Source of the DNA: an uncultured Clostridia bacterium
GTDB taxonomy: Bacteria; Bacillota; Clostridia; TANB77; CAG-508
Assembly (NCBI GenBank): GCA_947625545.1
Contig: CANQOW010000006.1
Location: 1-35,133 of the forward strand
DNA: 35,133 bases
Direction of reading: 5' to 3'
In this document: piece after piece, positions 13,750-22,044 of the stretch
Position numbering within the stretch: position 1 is the first letter of the stretch
Layout of the letters: every line of letters begins with the position of its first letter
Notes under the pieces: generated by a model
What the model was told of the DNA's origin: nothing
The model's input: only the letters and a program-made list of their open reading frames with translations
Database searches by the model: none
Translations under genes and position numbers: made by a program

Positions 13750-14943
13750 CTAATCTTCCATTAACCATTCTAATGCATTTTTTATTATTATTCCTTCTTC
13801 ATTATATAATGGTATTTTATCTAATGTTAATATTATTTTTGTATAATTATCATTAATTTTATTTAATGAGTTCAATTCTCTTTTTAATATTTTATTTTCA
13901 TTATCTTTCAATGTTTCACAAACTTGTATATATTGTTTTCCATTACTATTTATTGCAACAAAGTCTATTTCATATTCATCAACTTTTCCTATATAAACAT
14001 CATATCCTCTTCTTAGTAATTCTAAATATATTACATTTTCTAAAATATGACCGCTATCTCCTATTTTTCTTCCTAACATAAAATATCTTAGTCCTAAATC
14101 AGAAATATAATATTTCTCTCCTGTTTTTAAATATTGTTTTCCTTTTACATCATATCTTGTCGCTTTATATAAAAAGTATGATTCCATAAAACCTTCTAAA
14201 TATTTTTCAACTGTTCTTATATTTATTGTTCTTCCATCACTTGTCATTGTATTTGCTATGTTATTGCTTGATAATAAATTTCCTATATTATCTAAAGCAA
14301 ATGTTGCAACACTTTTTAACATTGCTTCATCTGTAATGCCTTTTCTAATCATAATATCTTTTATTATAACGTCATTGAATAATGTTCCTAAATATTTGCT
14401 TATTTCATCTTCTTCTAGTTCTGTTGTATATGGAAATGAACCTAGTGTTATATATTCATTATATATTTTTTCTAAATCTTCATTTTCTTTTATACTTGCA
14501 AATTCTTTAAATGATAATGGTAACATTTTTATTTCTATATATCTTCCTGTTAATAATGTTGATAGTTCTGATGATAATAGTCTTGCATTTGAGCCTGTTA
14601 TATATAAATCTATATCTTTATTTAAATATAGGCTATCTGCGACTTTTTGAAATTCTGAAATTATTTGTATTTCATCTATAAATACATAATTTTTTTTATT
14701 TTTTATTAGATTTTTATTTATATAATTATATAAATCCATATAATTTTTTATAAAATGATATTTCAAGTCTTCTAAATTAATACTTATTATTTGTTCTTCT
14801 TGTATTCCATTTTCTAATAAATATTTTTTGTACAATTCCATTAATGTGCTTTTTCCACATCTTCTAATTCCTGTTATTACTTTTATTAATTCTTTATCTT
14901 TGAATTTTATTAATTCATTTATATATTTTGGTCTATTTATCAT
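13750..14943 (-). CDS. AAA ATPase with DUF4143 domain
   Basis: A 397-residue protein of the widespread AAA_14/DUF4143 type. It has Walker A GIRRCGKST (about 28-36), Walker B YVFIDEIQ (about 92-99) and sensor segment YITGSNARLLSSELSTLLTGR. A DUF4143 region covers about 190-360, including a PD-(D/E)XK-like stretch (GYDVYIGKVDEYEIDFVAI and KQYIQVC). Members occur in many copies in anaerobe genomes and have no settled function. The start at 14943 follows AGGAAGTGA; an upstream in-frame start at 14991 has no ribosome site and lies in a terminator. It is a single-gene unit with its own promoter. Confidence 0.9.
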   Translation of the reverse strand: MINRPKYINELIKFKDKELIKVITGIRRCGKSTLMELYKKYLLENGIQEEQIISINLEDLKYHFIKNYMDLYNYINKNLIKNKKNYVFIDEIQIISEFQKVADSLYLNKDIDLYITGSNARLLSSELSTLLTGRYIEIKMLPLSFKEFASIKENEDLEKIYNEYITLGSFPYTTELEEDEISKYLGTLFNDVIIKDIMIRKGITDEAMLKSVATFALDNIGNLLSSNNIANTMTSDGRTINIRTVEKYLEGFMESYFLYKATRYDVKGKQYLKTGEKYYISDLGLRYFMLGRKIGDSGHILENVIYLELLRRGYDVYIGKVDEYEIDFVAINSNGKQYIQVCETLKDNENKILKRELNSLNKINDNYTKIILTLDKIPLYNEEGIIIKNALEWLMED

Positions 14944-14962
14944 ATAATCACTTCCTGTATTT

Positions 14963-14991
14963 ATAATACAATATTTGCATAAAAAAGTCAA
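14963..14991 (-). promoter_or_regulatory. Promoter of the DUF4143 ATPase gene
   Basis: On the minus strand, TTGACT (14991-14986), a 17-bp spacer and TATTAT (14968-14963). The -35 box begins inside the last bases of the preceding terminator stem, so the terminator and this promoter share DNA. Confidence 0.65.
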
Positions 14992-15019
14992 GTTTTTGTA
15001 TTAGTAATACAAAAACTTG
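14981..15019 (-). terminator. Terminator of the ABC-FtsX gene
   Basis: Perfect 15-bp arms at 14989-15003 and 15005-15019 (CAAGTTTTTGTATTA and its complement) around one base. On the minus strand ACTTTTTT follows. It lies 28 bp past the stop of the 1104-residue ABC protein. The real loop must open some of the central A-T pairs. Confidence 0.75.
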
Positions 15020-15046
15020 TTATTATTATATGTATTTTTTTATTTT

Positions 15047-18000
15047 TTATTCTGTTCTTAATGCAATTACTGGATCTTTTTTAGATGCTGACCTTGCAGG
15101 GATTAAACCACCTATTAATGTAAGTATTACACTTAATATTACAAGTATTATTGCATTATTAGGATATAATATTACATTTAATGCTATATTTCCTGTAAAG
15201 TGACGAAGTACTGTATTTATTATTGGTATTAATGCATAAGATATTCCTATTCCAAATAGTCCTGATAATAGTCCTATTATGAATGTTTCTGCATTAAATA
15301 TTGATGAAATATTTCCTTTTGATGCTCCTATTGCTCTTAATATTCCTATTTCTTTCGTTCTTTCATATACTGAAATGTATGTAATTATTCCTATCATTAT
15401 TGATGATACAACAAGTGATATTGATACAAATGCTATTAATACATATGTTACTGCATTTACTATTGTTTTTACTGAATCTATTAGTATTCCTGTTGCATCT
15501 GTGTAGTTTACAACTTTATCTTCTTCTCCATCATTTTTTACTTTTTCGTTATAATTATCTAAAAAGTTTAAAAAGTTTTCTTTTCCTTCAAAACTATAAA
15601 AATAGAATGATATATATGTTGGTTCTTCTTTATCTTGATATCCTAATGATATTAAGTTTGTTTTTGCAGTTGCTTGTGTATCTGACATCATTGCTGTTAC
15701 TATTCTTGTTATTTCTTCTTCTGTCATTTTTAATTGAAATGCACTTGCTATTTTTTCTTCGTCTACATTGAAAGCTGATGCAAAACTATTTACTAAATTT
15801 GATGTTAATTCTCCTACTTTTGTTAAAATATTTTTTTGCATAACTGCTTCTGTCATTCCTTTTGCCATTTCATTTTCTACTAATTCTATTGCTGTATTAC
15901 TTACAAATCCTTGTACGACTAGGTTTACTAATTGTTTATTTACTTTTACTTTTTTATTAGTAGTTTGCTCATTTTCACTTGGGTTTCCATTTTGTGTTGT
16001 GTTATTTAATGTATTATTTTGTATTGTATTTTGATTTCCATTTTGTTTTGTTTCATTTTGTGTTTCGTTTGTTAATGTATTTTTAAATTCATCTGGTATT
16101 GTTGTTCCCGTAGTATTTCCTGAACCTTGATTTCCTGTATTAGCATCTATTTGTGGTATACTATTATATGTACCTATATATGCTACTAATAAATTTCTTA
16201 ATAATTCTGAATATGTGTTTTTAAATACATCTTTTGGAACTACATATTTTTCTTCTAATGAAGATAATAATTTTGCAGGTTCATATTCGTCTAAGTAGTT
16301 TGATACAATTTTATCTACATCTTCTGCTCCAAATTCTCCCTCTATACTATCAAATATTCCATTTGTTAATGTATTTAAAGCATTTGTAAATTCTGTTTTT
16401 GCAGGTGTTGTATCTGTTGTAATTGAATTACTTATTTCTGCCATATACCCTTCTGTTTGTTTTTGTATATCATTTTGGTCTATTTTTATATTAAATGCAT
16501 CTTCTAATTTTTTACTATCTACACTAACTAAATCTTGAAAATTTAGGTCTAAATTATTATTTTTTTCATCAAATCTAGATCCTGAAAATACATCTACTTC
16601 TGTATTATCTAGTTGTTTTTTTACTATATCTTTATCTTTTGAATAATCTATTATATAGTCTATTAAATCACTTGTATATTGCACTCCCGGACTTAGCATC
16701 ATTGATGTTGTTCCTTCTTTTGGACATACTATTCCTACGATTTTTAATTTTATTGCATCATTATATAGATTTTGTAAATATTCTTCATCTTGTGTCATGT
16801 CTTCATATATATCGTATTTTTCATTATATTTATATGTATCTGTTCCCATTATTAATTTTAAATCTATATTCATTAAGTCTTCATAACTAAATGTTAATGG
16901 CTCATTGTGTATGTCTACTGTTTCTCCACTCATTATTTTTGTAACTATTGTTTTTAATTCTTCTGTATCTCTTAATCCTAATGAATATACTAATAAATCT
17001 GAAATTGTATTTGGCTCAGACAATACTATTATCATTTCATCATATTTTTCTGGAAGATGCCCTGCAAGTATATCATAAGAATTTTTTATTGCTTCTTCAT
17101 TATCTATCATTTGTGAAAATGTTGATGTAAATGAACTCATATAACTGCTTGTTCCGCTAAATAAATTGCTTGGATTTATTTTTGCAATTCTTCCTGTTGC
17201 ATCTTTTGTGTATATTGTTGGTTCTACACTATATGCATATTTTACTGTTGATAAGTCTTTTTCTACTTCTTTTTGGTTTTCTTCTAAATATTTTTTAAAA
17301 CTTCTTAAATCGTTTGTACTTAGACTTTCTAGCATTGTTGATATGTATTGTTCTTCTTCTACAGTTTTTGTATCTTTTCTTTCAGTGTCTTCTGTTGTCA
17401 TGGATAATAATACACTTGTTATATCTGTTGTTTCTTCCATAATTGAAAGTGGATACGAAGTTAGGGTTTCTTCTTGTATGCTATCTACATAGGCTTGAAA
17501 TCCATTTGATACCGCTTGAACTAGGGCTATTCCTATTATTCCTATTGAGCCTGCAAATGCTACTAATATTGTTCTTGCTTTTTTTGTTAATAGGTTATTT
17601 AGGCTTAGTCTAAATGCTGTCCATATTTTCATTGATGTTCTGCCTATTTCGTTTCTATTTATTTTTGGTTGTATTTCTCCATCTTGAATAGGGTTTGAGT
17701 CTTCTGTTATTTTTCCGTCTAATATTTTTATAATTCTTGATGAGTATTTTTCTGCAAGTTCTGGGTTATGTGTTACCATTATTATTAATTTATTTTTTGA
17801 TATCTTTTTTAATATTTCCATTACTTGTACGCTTGTTTTTGTGTCTAATGCTCCTGTTGGCTCATCTGCTAATATTATATCTGGATTATTTACTAATGCC
17901 CTTGCTATTGCAACTCTTTGCATTTGTCCTCCAGATAGTTGATTTGGTTTTTTATGTATATGGTCTTTTAACCCTACTTCTTCTAATGCTTTTATTGCTC

Positions 18001-18361
18001 TTTCTTTTCTTTCTTTTTTTGATATTCCTCCTATTGTTAGTGCAAGTTCTACATTAGATAATACTGTTTGATGGCTTATTAAGTTATAACTTTGGAATAC
18101 AAATCCTATTTTATAGTTTCTATATGCGTCCCAATCTCTACTTTTAAATTTTTTTGTTGATTTATTGTTTATTATAAGGTCTCCTGATGTGTATCTGTCT
18201 AAACCTCCTATTATGTTTAATAATGTAGTTTTTCCACAGCCACTTTGACCTAATATAGAAACAAATTCTGATTCTCTAAATTTTAGAGTTATTCCTTTTA
18301 ATGCTTCTACTTTTTCATCTCCAGTTATGTATGTTTTTTTAATGTTTTTTAATTCTAGCAT
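15047..18361 (-). CDS. MacB-like ABC transporter: ATPase-FtsX permease fusion
   Basis: A 1104-residue single-chain type VII (MacB/FtsX) ABC protein. The N-terminal ATPase of the LolD/MacB class has Walker A Gly38-Thr46 (GQSGCGKTT), Q-loop Gln90, signature LSGGQ 142-146, Walker B ILADE 163-167 and His198. A membrane helix follows near 262-285. A very large extracytoplasmic region spans about 290-970, including an Asn/Gln/Thr-rich linker near 775-820. Three C-terminal membrane helices with the FtsX signature (YERTKEIGILRAIGASKGNI) end the protein, and it closes in RTE. It is not a bulk transporter by architecture; it more likely performs mechanotransmission, peptide or lipoprotein export, or resistance. 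It follows the histidine kinase gene and has its own promoter, so regulation by the adjacent two-component system is likely but inferred. AAAGGAG precedes the ATG. Confidence 0.9.
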   Translation of the reverse strand: MLELKNIKKTYITGDEKVEALKGITLKFRESEFVSILGQSGCGKTTLLNIIGGLDRYTSGDLIINNKSTKKFKSRDWDAYRNYKIGFVFQSYNLISHQTVLSNVELALTIGGISKKERKERAIKALEEVGLKDHIHKKPNQLSGGQMQRVAIARALVNNPDIILADEPTGALDTKTSVQVMEILKKISKNKLIIMVTHNPELAEKYSSRIIKILDGKITEDSNPIQDGEIQPKINRNEIGRTSMKIWTAFRLSLNNLLTKKARTILVAFAGSIGIIGIALVQAVSNGFQAYVDSIQEETLTSYPLSIMEETTDITSVLLSMTTEDTERKDTKTVEEEQYISTMLESLSTNDLRSFKKYLEENQKEVEKDLSTVKYAYSVEPTIYTKDATGRIAKINPSNLFSGTSSYMSSFTSTFSQMIDNEEAIKNSYDILAGHLPEKYDEMIIVLSEPNTISDLLVYSLGLRDTEELKTIVTKIMSGETVDIHNEPLTFSYEDLMNIDLKLIMGTDTYKYNEKYDIYEDMTQDEEYLQNLYNDAIKLKIVGIVCPKEGTTSMMLSPGVQYTSDLIDYIIDYSKDKDIVKKQLDNTEVDVFSGSRFDEKNNNLDLNFQDLVSVDSKKLEDAFNIKIDQNDIQKQTEGYMAEISNSITTDTTPAKTEFTNALNTLTNGIFDSIEGEFGAEDVDKIVSNYLDEYEPAKLLSSLEEKYVVPKDVFKNTYSELLRNLLVAYIGTYNSIPQIDANTGNQGSGNTTGTTIPDEFKNTLTNETQNETKQNGNQNTIQNNTLNNTTQNGNPSENEQTTNKKVKVNKQLVNLVVQGFVSNTAIELVENEMAKGMTEAVMQKNILTKVGELTSNLVNSFASAFNVDEEKIASAFQLKMTEEEITRIVTAMMSDTQATAKTNLISLGYQDKEEPTYISFYFYSFEGKENFLNFLDNYNEKVKNDGEEDKVVNYTDATGILIDSVKTIVNAVTYVLIAFVSISLVVSSIMIGIITYISVYERTKEIGILRAIGASKGNISSIFNAETFIIGLLSGLFGIGISYALIPIINTVLRHFTGNIALNVILYPNNAIILVILSVILTLIGGLIPARSASKKDPVIALRTE

Positions 18362-18394
18362 TTATAACTCCTTTCAAAATTTTTTAACTACGTA

Positions 18395-18423
18395 ATTATA
18401 TCACATTTTGTTTAATTTATCAA
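18395..18423 (-). promoter_or_regulatory. Promoter of the ABC-FtsX gene
   Basis: On the minus strand, TTGATA (18423-18418), a 17-bp spacer and a perfect TATAAT (18400-18395). The -35 box overlaps the stop codon of the histidine kinase gene, so the transporter can be expressed apart from the regulator operon. Confidence 0.7.
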
Positions 18424-19628
18424 TAATACTTGATTGTAAATTTTGTGCCATTTTCGTTTGATTCTACACTAATTGTTCCATTATCTTCTTCTATTATTGT
18501 TTTTGATAATGCAAGTCCTATTCCTATACTATCTTTACTTGCATTTTCTCCTTTATAAAATCTTTCAAATATGTGTTTTAAGTCTTTTTTTGATATACCT
18601 TCTCCATAATCTTGTATTTCTATATTTGAATAAATATTATTTTTTTCATATTTTACTACTATTTTATGATTATCTTGTGAATGTTCTATGGAATTTTTTA
18701 ATATGTTTGTGATTGCTTCTATTTGCCACTTTGCATCACATATTATTTTTGCATCTTCATCTCCATTTATTTCTATTTTTATATTTCTTAAATCACATAG
18801 TGTTGATACGTTTTTTACTGCTTCTTTTATTATTTTATTTAAAGTTGTTTCTTCTTTTATAAAGTGTATTGTGTTGGCATCAAATTTTGATAGTTTTAAT
18901 ATTGACTGTACTAGAAAGTTTATATTTATTATTTCTCTTTTTATATCTGTTAAAAAATCGTTTCTTGTTTCTATATTCATATTTTGGTCGTCTATTAAAT
19001 TGTCTAATAAAATTAATATGCTTGTTAATGGTGTTTTTAATTGGTGTGATATGTCTTCTAATGATTTTTTTAAGTTTATTTTATCTTGGTTTGAATTTTC
19101 TGCAGATTCTTTTAGCATTATTGTAGTTTTATATATTTCATTTTTTAATATTGATAATTCGTCTTCTGTTATTGAGTCTATTTGTAATTCGTAATTTTTT
19201 TTATTTATTTCTTCTATATATTTTGTAATTTCACTAATATCTTTTTCTTTCTTTTTATTGTATGATAAGAAAATTATCATTATTATTGTAAATGATAGTG
19301 AAAAAAATAATATGTTTATTATTAGGAATTTATTAAGGTTTTTTTCGTTTTCTTTTATTATTGATTTATTGTTTATACCTATACTATATTTTTTTAGTAT
19401 TAAATTGTTACTGTTTTCTTCATTATTTAATATTTCTACTATTTCATTTTCTGTTAATTCTGGATATTTTTCTTGTAATGTGTTTATTATTTGTATTATT
19501 TTTGTATTAAAATTTTGGGTATATATATTGTATTCATATATGTTTATTAATATAAATATTATTATTAAGATTATGCTTATAATTATTGTTTTTGTTAAAT
19601 ATTTTTTTAATTTTATTTTATTCTTCAT
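18420..19628 (-). CDS. Membrane sensor histidine kinase
   Basis: A 402-residue two-component sensor kinase. It has transmembrane helices at about 13-32 and 100-123, bracketing a roughly 67-residue extracytoplasmic sensor loop, then a HAMP-like linker. The dimerisation domain has the phosphorylated His195 (SHQLKTPLTS). The ATPase domain has an N box (NILKNSIEHS), G1 (DYGEGI), an F box (FERFYKG) and G2 (GIGLAL). It overlaps the response regulator gene by 11 bp, so the pair is translationally coupled. The downstream ABC-FtsX gene suggests a cell-envelope or antimicrobial-peptide signal, but the ligand cannot be read from sequence. Confidence 0.95.
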   Translation of the reverse strand: MKNKIKLKKYLTKTIIISIILIIIFILINIYEYNIYTQNFNTKIIQIINTLQEKYPELTENEIVEILNNEENSNNLILKKYSIGINNKSIIKENEKNLNKFLIINILFFSLSFTIIMIIFLSYNKKKEKDISEITKYIEEINKKNYELQIDSITEDELSILKNEIYKTTIMLKESAENSNQDKINLKKSLEDISHQLKTPLTSILILLDNLIDDQNMNIETRNDFLTDIKREIININFLVQSILKLSKFDANTIHFIKEETTLNKIIKEAVKNVSTLCDLRNIKIEINGDEDAKIICDAKWQIEAITNILKNSIEHSQDNHKIVVKYEKNNIYSNIEIQDYGEGISKKDLKHIFERFYKGENASKDSIGIGLALSKTIIEEDNGTISVESNENGTKFTIKYY

Positions 19629-20274
19629 CTATTCTATAACCTATTCCTTTTATTGTTTTTATAATGTCTGTTCCTATTTTTTCTCTTATTCTTTTTAAAT
19701 ATACGGTAATTGTGTGGTCATCTACAAAATTTCCTGTCCATTCCCAAATTTTATCTAATAATGTGTTTCTACTTACTACTTTATTTATGTTTAAAAATAA
19801 TATATTTATTATTTTTAGTTCTAGTGGTGTTAATTCTATTTGTTGTTGATTTTTATATAGTGCTAATTTTTCCATATCAAATGTAATGTCTTTTATTTTT
19901 ATTATGTTTTTCTTTTTTGATCGTAATAGTATTTTATTTATTCTTGCTAGTAATTCTTTTGTGCTGAAGGGTTTTGTAATATAGTCTTCTGCTCCTAAGT
20001 TTAGACCTTTTACAATGTCGTCTTCTTCGTCTTTTGCTGTTAAAAATATTGTTGGTATTTTTAATGTTTTTATTGTGTTTTCGAATAGTTCAAATCCGTT
20101 TCCGTCTGGTAAGGTTATGTCTATTATTATTAGGTCTATATTGGTGTTGTTTTTTAGATATTCTTTTGTTTCTTTTATATTCGTTTTGTATGTTATTTTA
20201 TAGTTGTTTTTTTCAAATGAATATGCTAATCCTTTTATTATTGATAGGTTGTCTTCTATTAATAAAATGTTCAT
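19618..20274 (-). CDS. OmpR/PhoB-family response regulator
   Basis: A 218-residue response regulator. Its receiver domain has the acidic pair Glu7-Asp8, phosphoacceptor Asp52 (IIIDITLPDGNG), Thr79 and Lys101 (ITKPFSTKELLARI). The C-terminal winged helix (about 125-218) has the typical LTPLELKIINILF and VDDHTITVYLKRIREKI segments. AAAGGAG precedes the ATG at 20274. It is first in an operon with the histidine kinase. Such regulators bind direct repeats spaced 11 bp; a candidate pair lies upstream of the other ABC operon at 27162-27177, but not visibly before the adjacent ABC-FtsX gene. Confidence 0.95.
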   Translation of the reverse strand: MNILLIEDNLSIIKGLAYSFEKNNYKITYKTNIKETKEYLKNNTNIDLIIIDITLPDGNGFELFENTIKTLKIPTIFLTAKDEEDDIVKGLNLGAEDYITKPFSTKELLARINKILLRSKKKNIIKIKDITFDMEKLALYKNQQQIELTPLELKIINILFLNINKVVSRNTLLDKIWEWTGNFVDDHTITVYLKRIREKIGTDIIKTIKGIGYRIDEE

Positions 20275-20358
20275 ATTTGCTCCTTTGATTTTTTTATTTT
20301 TTTTCCTATATTTTTGTTTTTTATTATTTTTTGCCTACCTTTTTGTTTATATTTTATG

Positions 20359-20501
20359 TTTTTGAATATAATATATTTAATTTTATGCAGTTCCGCGTAG
20401 CATGGAAGCGAGTTAGAGACTGTTTGAGCTTTGCTCAATACAGTTCTCTTACGAGACGACCAACAAGGAACAAATAAAAATAAATATATTATGTTCAAAA
20501 G
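20359..20501. repeat. Long imperfect inverted repeat (MITE-like or structured RNA)
   Basis: A roughly 143-bp palindromic block, clearly richer in G+C in its core than its surroundings. The outer arms are AT-rich: TTTTTGAATATAATATATTT from 20359, matched on the other strand by ACTTTTGAACATAATATATT from 20502. Inside these, GTTCC (20390-20394) pairs with GGAAC (20467-20471). The centre is a long hairpin: AGAGA, CTGT and TTGAGC pairing across a TTT loop (20430-20432) with GCTCAA, ACAG and TCTCT. It lies between the anti-sigma gene and the response regulator gene, about 85 bp before the latter's start codon. It could be a small non-autonomous mobile repeat or a leader/small RNA. Confidence 0.65.
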
Positions 20502-20538
20502 TATGCAAAATTATACTTTTATTATACTATAGAAATAT

Positions 20539-21507
20539 TTATTTGTCAGTACTTATTATAACATCTTCATCTTTGACTACATTTGGTTCTATTGTATATT
20601 TAGTATCAAATGTGTTATATTTATAATCACTATTTTTATATATTGGAACTTCTTGTTGAGCAAATATTCTATCAATTATCATTGTTTCTTTATTTATCCA
20701 ATACTCATATTTTGTATTAACTCCATTATATAAATATGTTAAAACATAATAATTTTTATTATTATATTTTTCTTCTCTTAAATTAAAGTCATCTAGCATT
20801 GAAATTTTACTTGATAAATTTTTTGAATGTGTTACTATTACTGAATATATATCTTCATATATTTTGCCTTTTTCTATATATTGCTTTTCTTCGCTAATAT
20901 TTGTTTCTCCTGTTTCTGCATTTTTTGTTATAATATTTGTATCTCCATCAGAATAATATATTGTTTTCATATTTTCATTTCTTATTATTCCGTCTTCAAT
21001 ATATTCTCCATTATCATAAAAAAATGTCATAGATCTTGTGTTTTCTTCCTTATATTTTCCGTCTTTATAATAATATGTTGTTATTTTTTTTTCTAATATT
21101 TCGTCAGTAATTTGTCCTATTTTTTCTATGGTTAATTTATAATTGTTCATTTCTTTTAATTCTTGAATTTTATTATATGTTTTTGCTCTTACAGAATTTA
21201 TTGGTATAAATCTAATAGCAAAATATATAGCATAAGATAATAAAATAATTAATAAAATTATAGTTATTATTTTTATTATTAATTTTCTTGTTTTTATTTT
21301 TTTTATTAATTTTATTTCTGCTTTTTCTTCTATATTATTTATTATTTTTTCAACATCATTATTATTTTCTTCCATTAATTTTAATGTTTCTTTACATTCA
21401 TTACAATTAGAAATATGATTATCTATATAACTTTTTGTTTCATCACTTACTAAATTTTCTATATAATTTGGTAGTAAATCTCTTATTAGTGCACAATTTT
21501 TTTTCAT
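20539..21507 (-). CDS. Zinc-finger anti-sigma factor
   Basis: A 322-residue single-pass membrane protein. The N-terminal anti-sigma domain carries a zinc-binding ZAS pattern: Cys5, then His31-x3-Cys35-x2-Cys38 (HISNCNECKE). A Lys-rich stalk and one membrane helix (about 74-97) follow. The roughly 220-residue extracytoplasmic part resembles DUF4367/lipoprotein-type beta domains, with repeated Tyr-rich strands (YYKDGKYKEEN, YYSDGDTN). It would hold the ECF sigma factor inactive until an envelope signal releases it. Its ATG overlaps the sigma stop by 4 bp (ATGA), the usual arrangement for a coupled sigma/anti-sigma pair. Confidence 0.88.
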   Translation of the reverse strand: MKKNCALIRDLLPNYIENLVSDETKSYIDNHISNCNECKETLKLMEENNNDVEKIINNIEEKAEIKLIKKIKTRKLIIKIITIILLIILLSYAIYFAIRFIPINSVRAKTYNKIQELKEMNNYKLTIEKIGQITDEILEKKITTYYYKDGKYKEENTRSMTFFYDNGEYIEDGIIRNENMKTIYYSDGDTNIITKNAETGETNISEEKQYIEKGKIYEDIYSVIVTHSKNLSSKISMLDDFNLREEKYNNKNYYVLTYLYNGVNTKYEYWINKETMIIDRIFAQQEVPIYKNSDYKYNTFDTKYTIEPNVVKDEDVIISTDK

Positions 21508-21995
21508 TTTGTTTCCCCTTTCTTGCTATTATTATTTATATTTTGTTTTAAATTAAGTTTTGTTCTATAAAAAACTACTCGTGCCCAATTTTCACTTTTA
21601 TTTAATATTTGTCCTATTTCTTTAAATGTAAATCCAGCAAATATTCTTAAATTAATTATTTTTTTTGATGTTTCATCTAAATTTTTAATTTTATTATGTA
21701 TTTCTATTTTTTCGATACTTTCTTCTGTATCGTCATTAGTTAACCAATTTTCTATATTTTCGTCATACTCTATTATTTTTATTTTATTATTTTTTATTTG
21801 ATAATTTTTCCACTTATTTTTTGCGATTTGGCATAACCACGAATAAATTTGACAATCATTTCTAAAACTATTTATATTTTTTATTGCACTATAAAAAGTT
21901 TCTTGCATTAATTCTTCTGAAAGTTCATGATTATGTGTCAACGTATATAAATATTTATATACATATTTGCAATATTTTTTGTATATTTGCTCCAT
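21504..21995 (-). CDS. ECF-type RNA polymerase sigma factor
   Basis: A 163-residue group 4 sigma factor. Region 2 is YKKYCKYVYKYLYTLT...SEELMQETFYSAIKNI, with SWLCQIAKNKWKNY as its end. After a short acidic linker, region 4 is LDETSKKIINLRIFAGFTFKEIGQIL...VFYRTKLNLKQ with a helix-turn-helix. The start at 21995 follows AGGTGA; a GTG at 22004 is part of that site. A TGTAAC-N17-TGTC promoter just upstream matches the one before the neighbouring membrane-protein gene, so it probably activates its own operon. The anti-sigma gene overlaps its stop codon. Confidence 0.94.
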   Translation of the reverse strand: MEQIYKKYCKYVYKYLYTLTHNHELSEELMQETFYSAIKNINSFRNDCQIYSWLCQIAKNKWKNYQIKNNKIKIIEYDENIENWLTNDDTEESIEKIEIHNKIKNLDETSKKIINLRIFAGFTFKEIGQILNKSENWARVVFYRTKLNLKQNINNNSKKGETK

Positions 21996-22017
21996 TATAA
22001 TCACCTATATTAAATTA

Positions 22018-22044
22018 GACAATTTATTTTACTATTTTGTTACA
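22018..22044 (-). promoter_or_regulatory. ECF-type promoter, copy A (sigma operon)
   Basis: On the minus strand, TGTAAC (22044-22039), a 17-bp spacer ending AATAAAT, then TGTCTAA (from 22021). The -35 element lies in the 15 bp after the upstream gene's stop codon. The same two boxes and the same spacing occur at 23726-23752. Such AAC...GTC boxes are characteristic of ECF sigma promoters in Gram-positives. Confidence 0.75.

Noticed and set aside
20271-20498. 75-residue minus-strand open frame (begins MNIIYLFLFVPCW)
   Set aside because: It runs across the long inverted repeat, has no ribosome site, a low-complexity Lys/Ile tail and no family resemblance. Its openness is explained by AT-rich DNA and the palindromic block.
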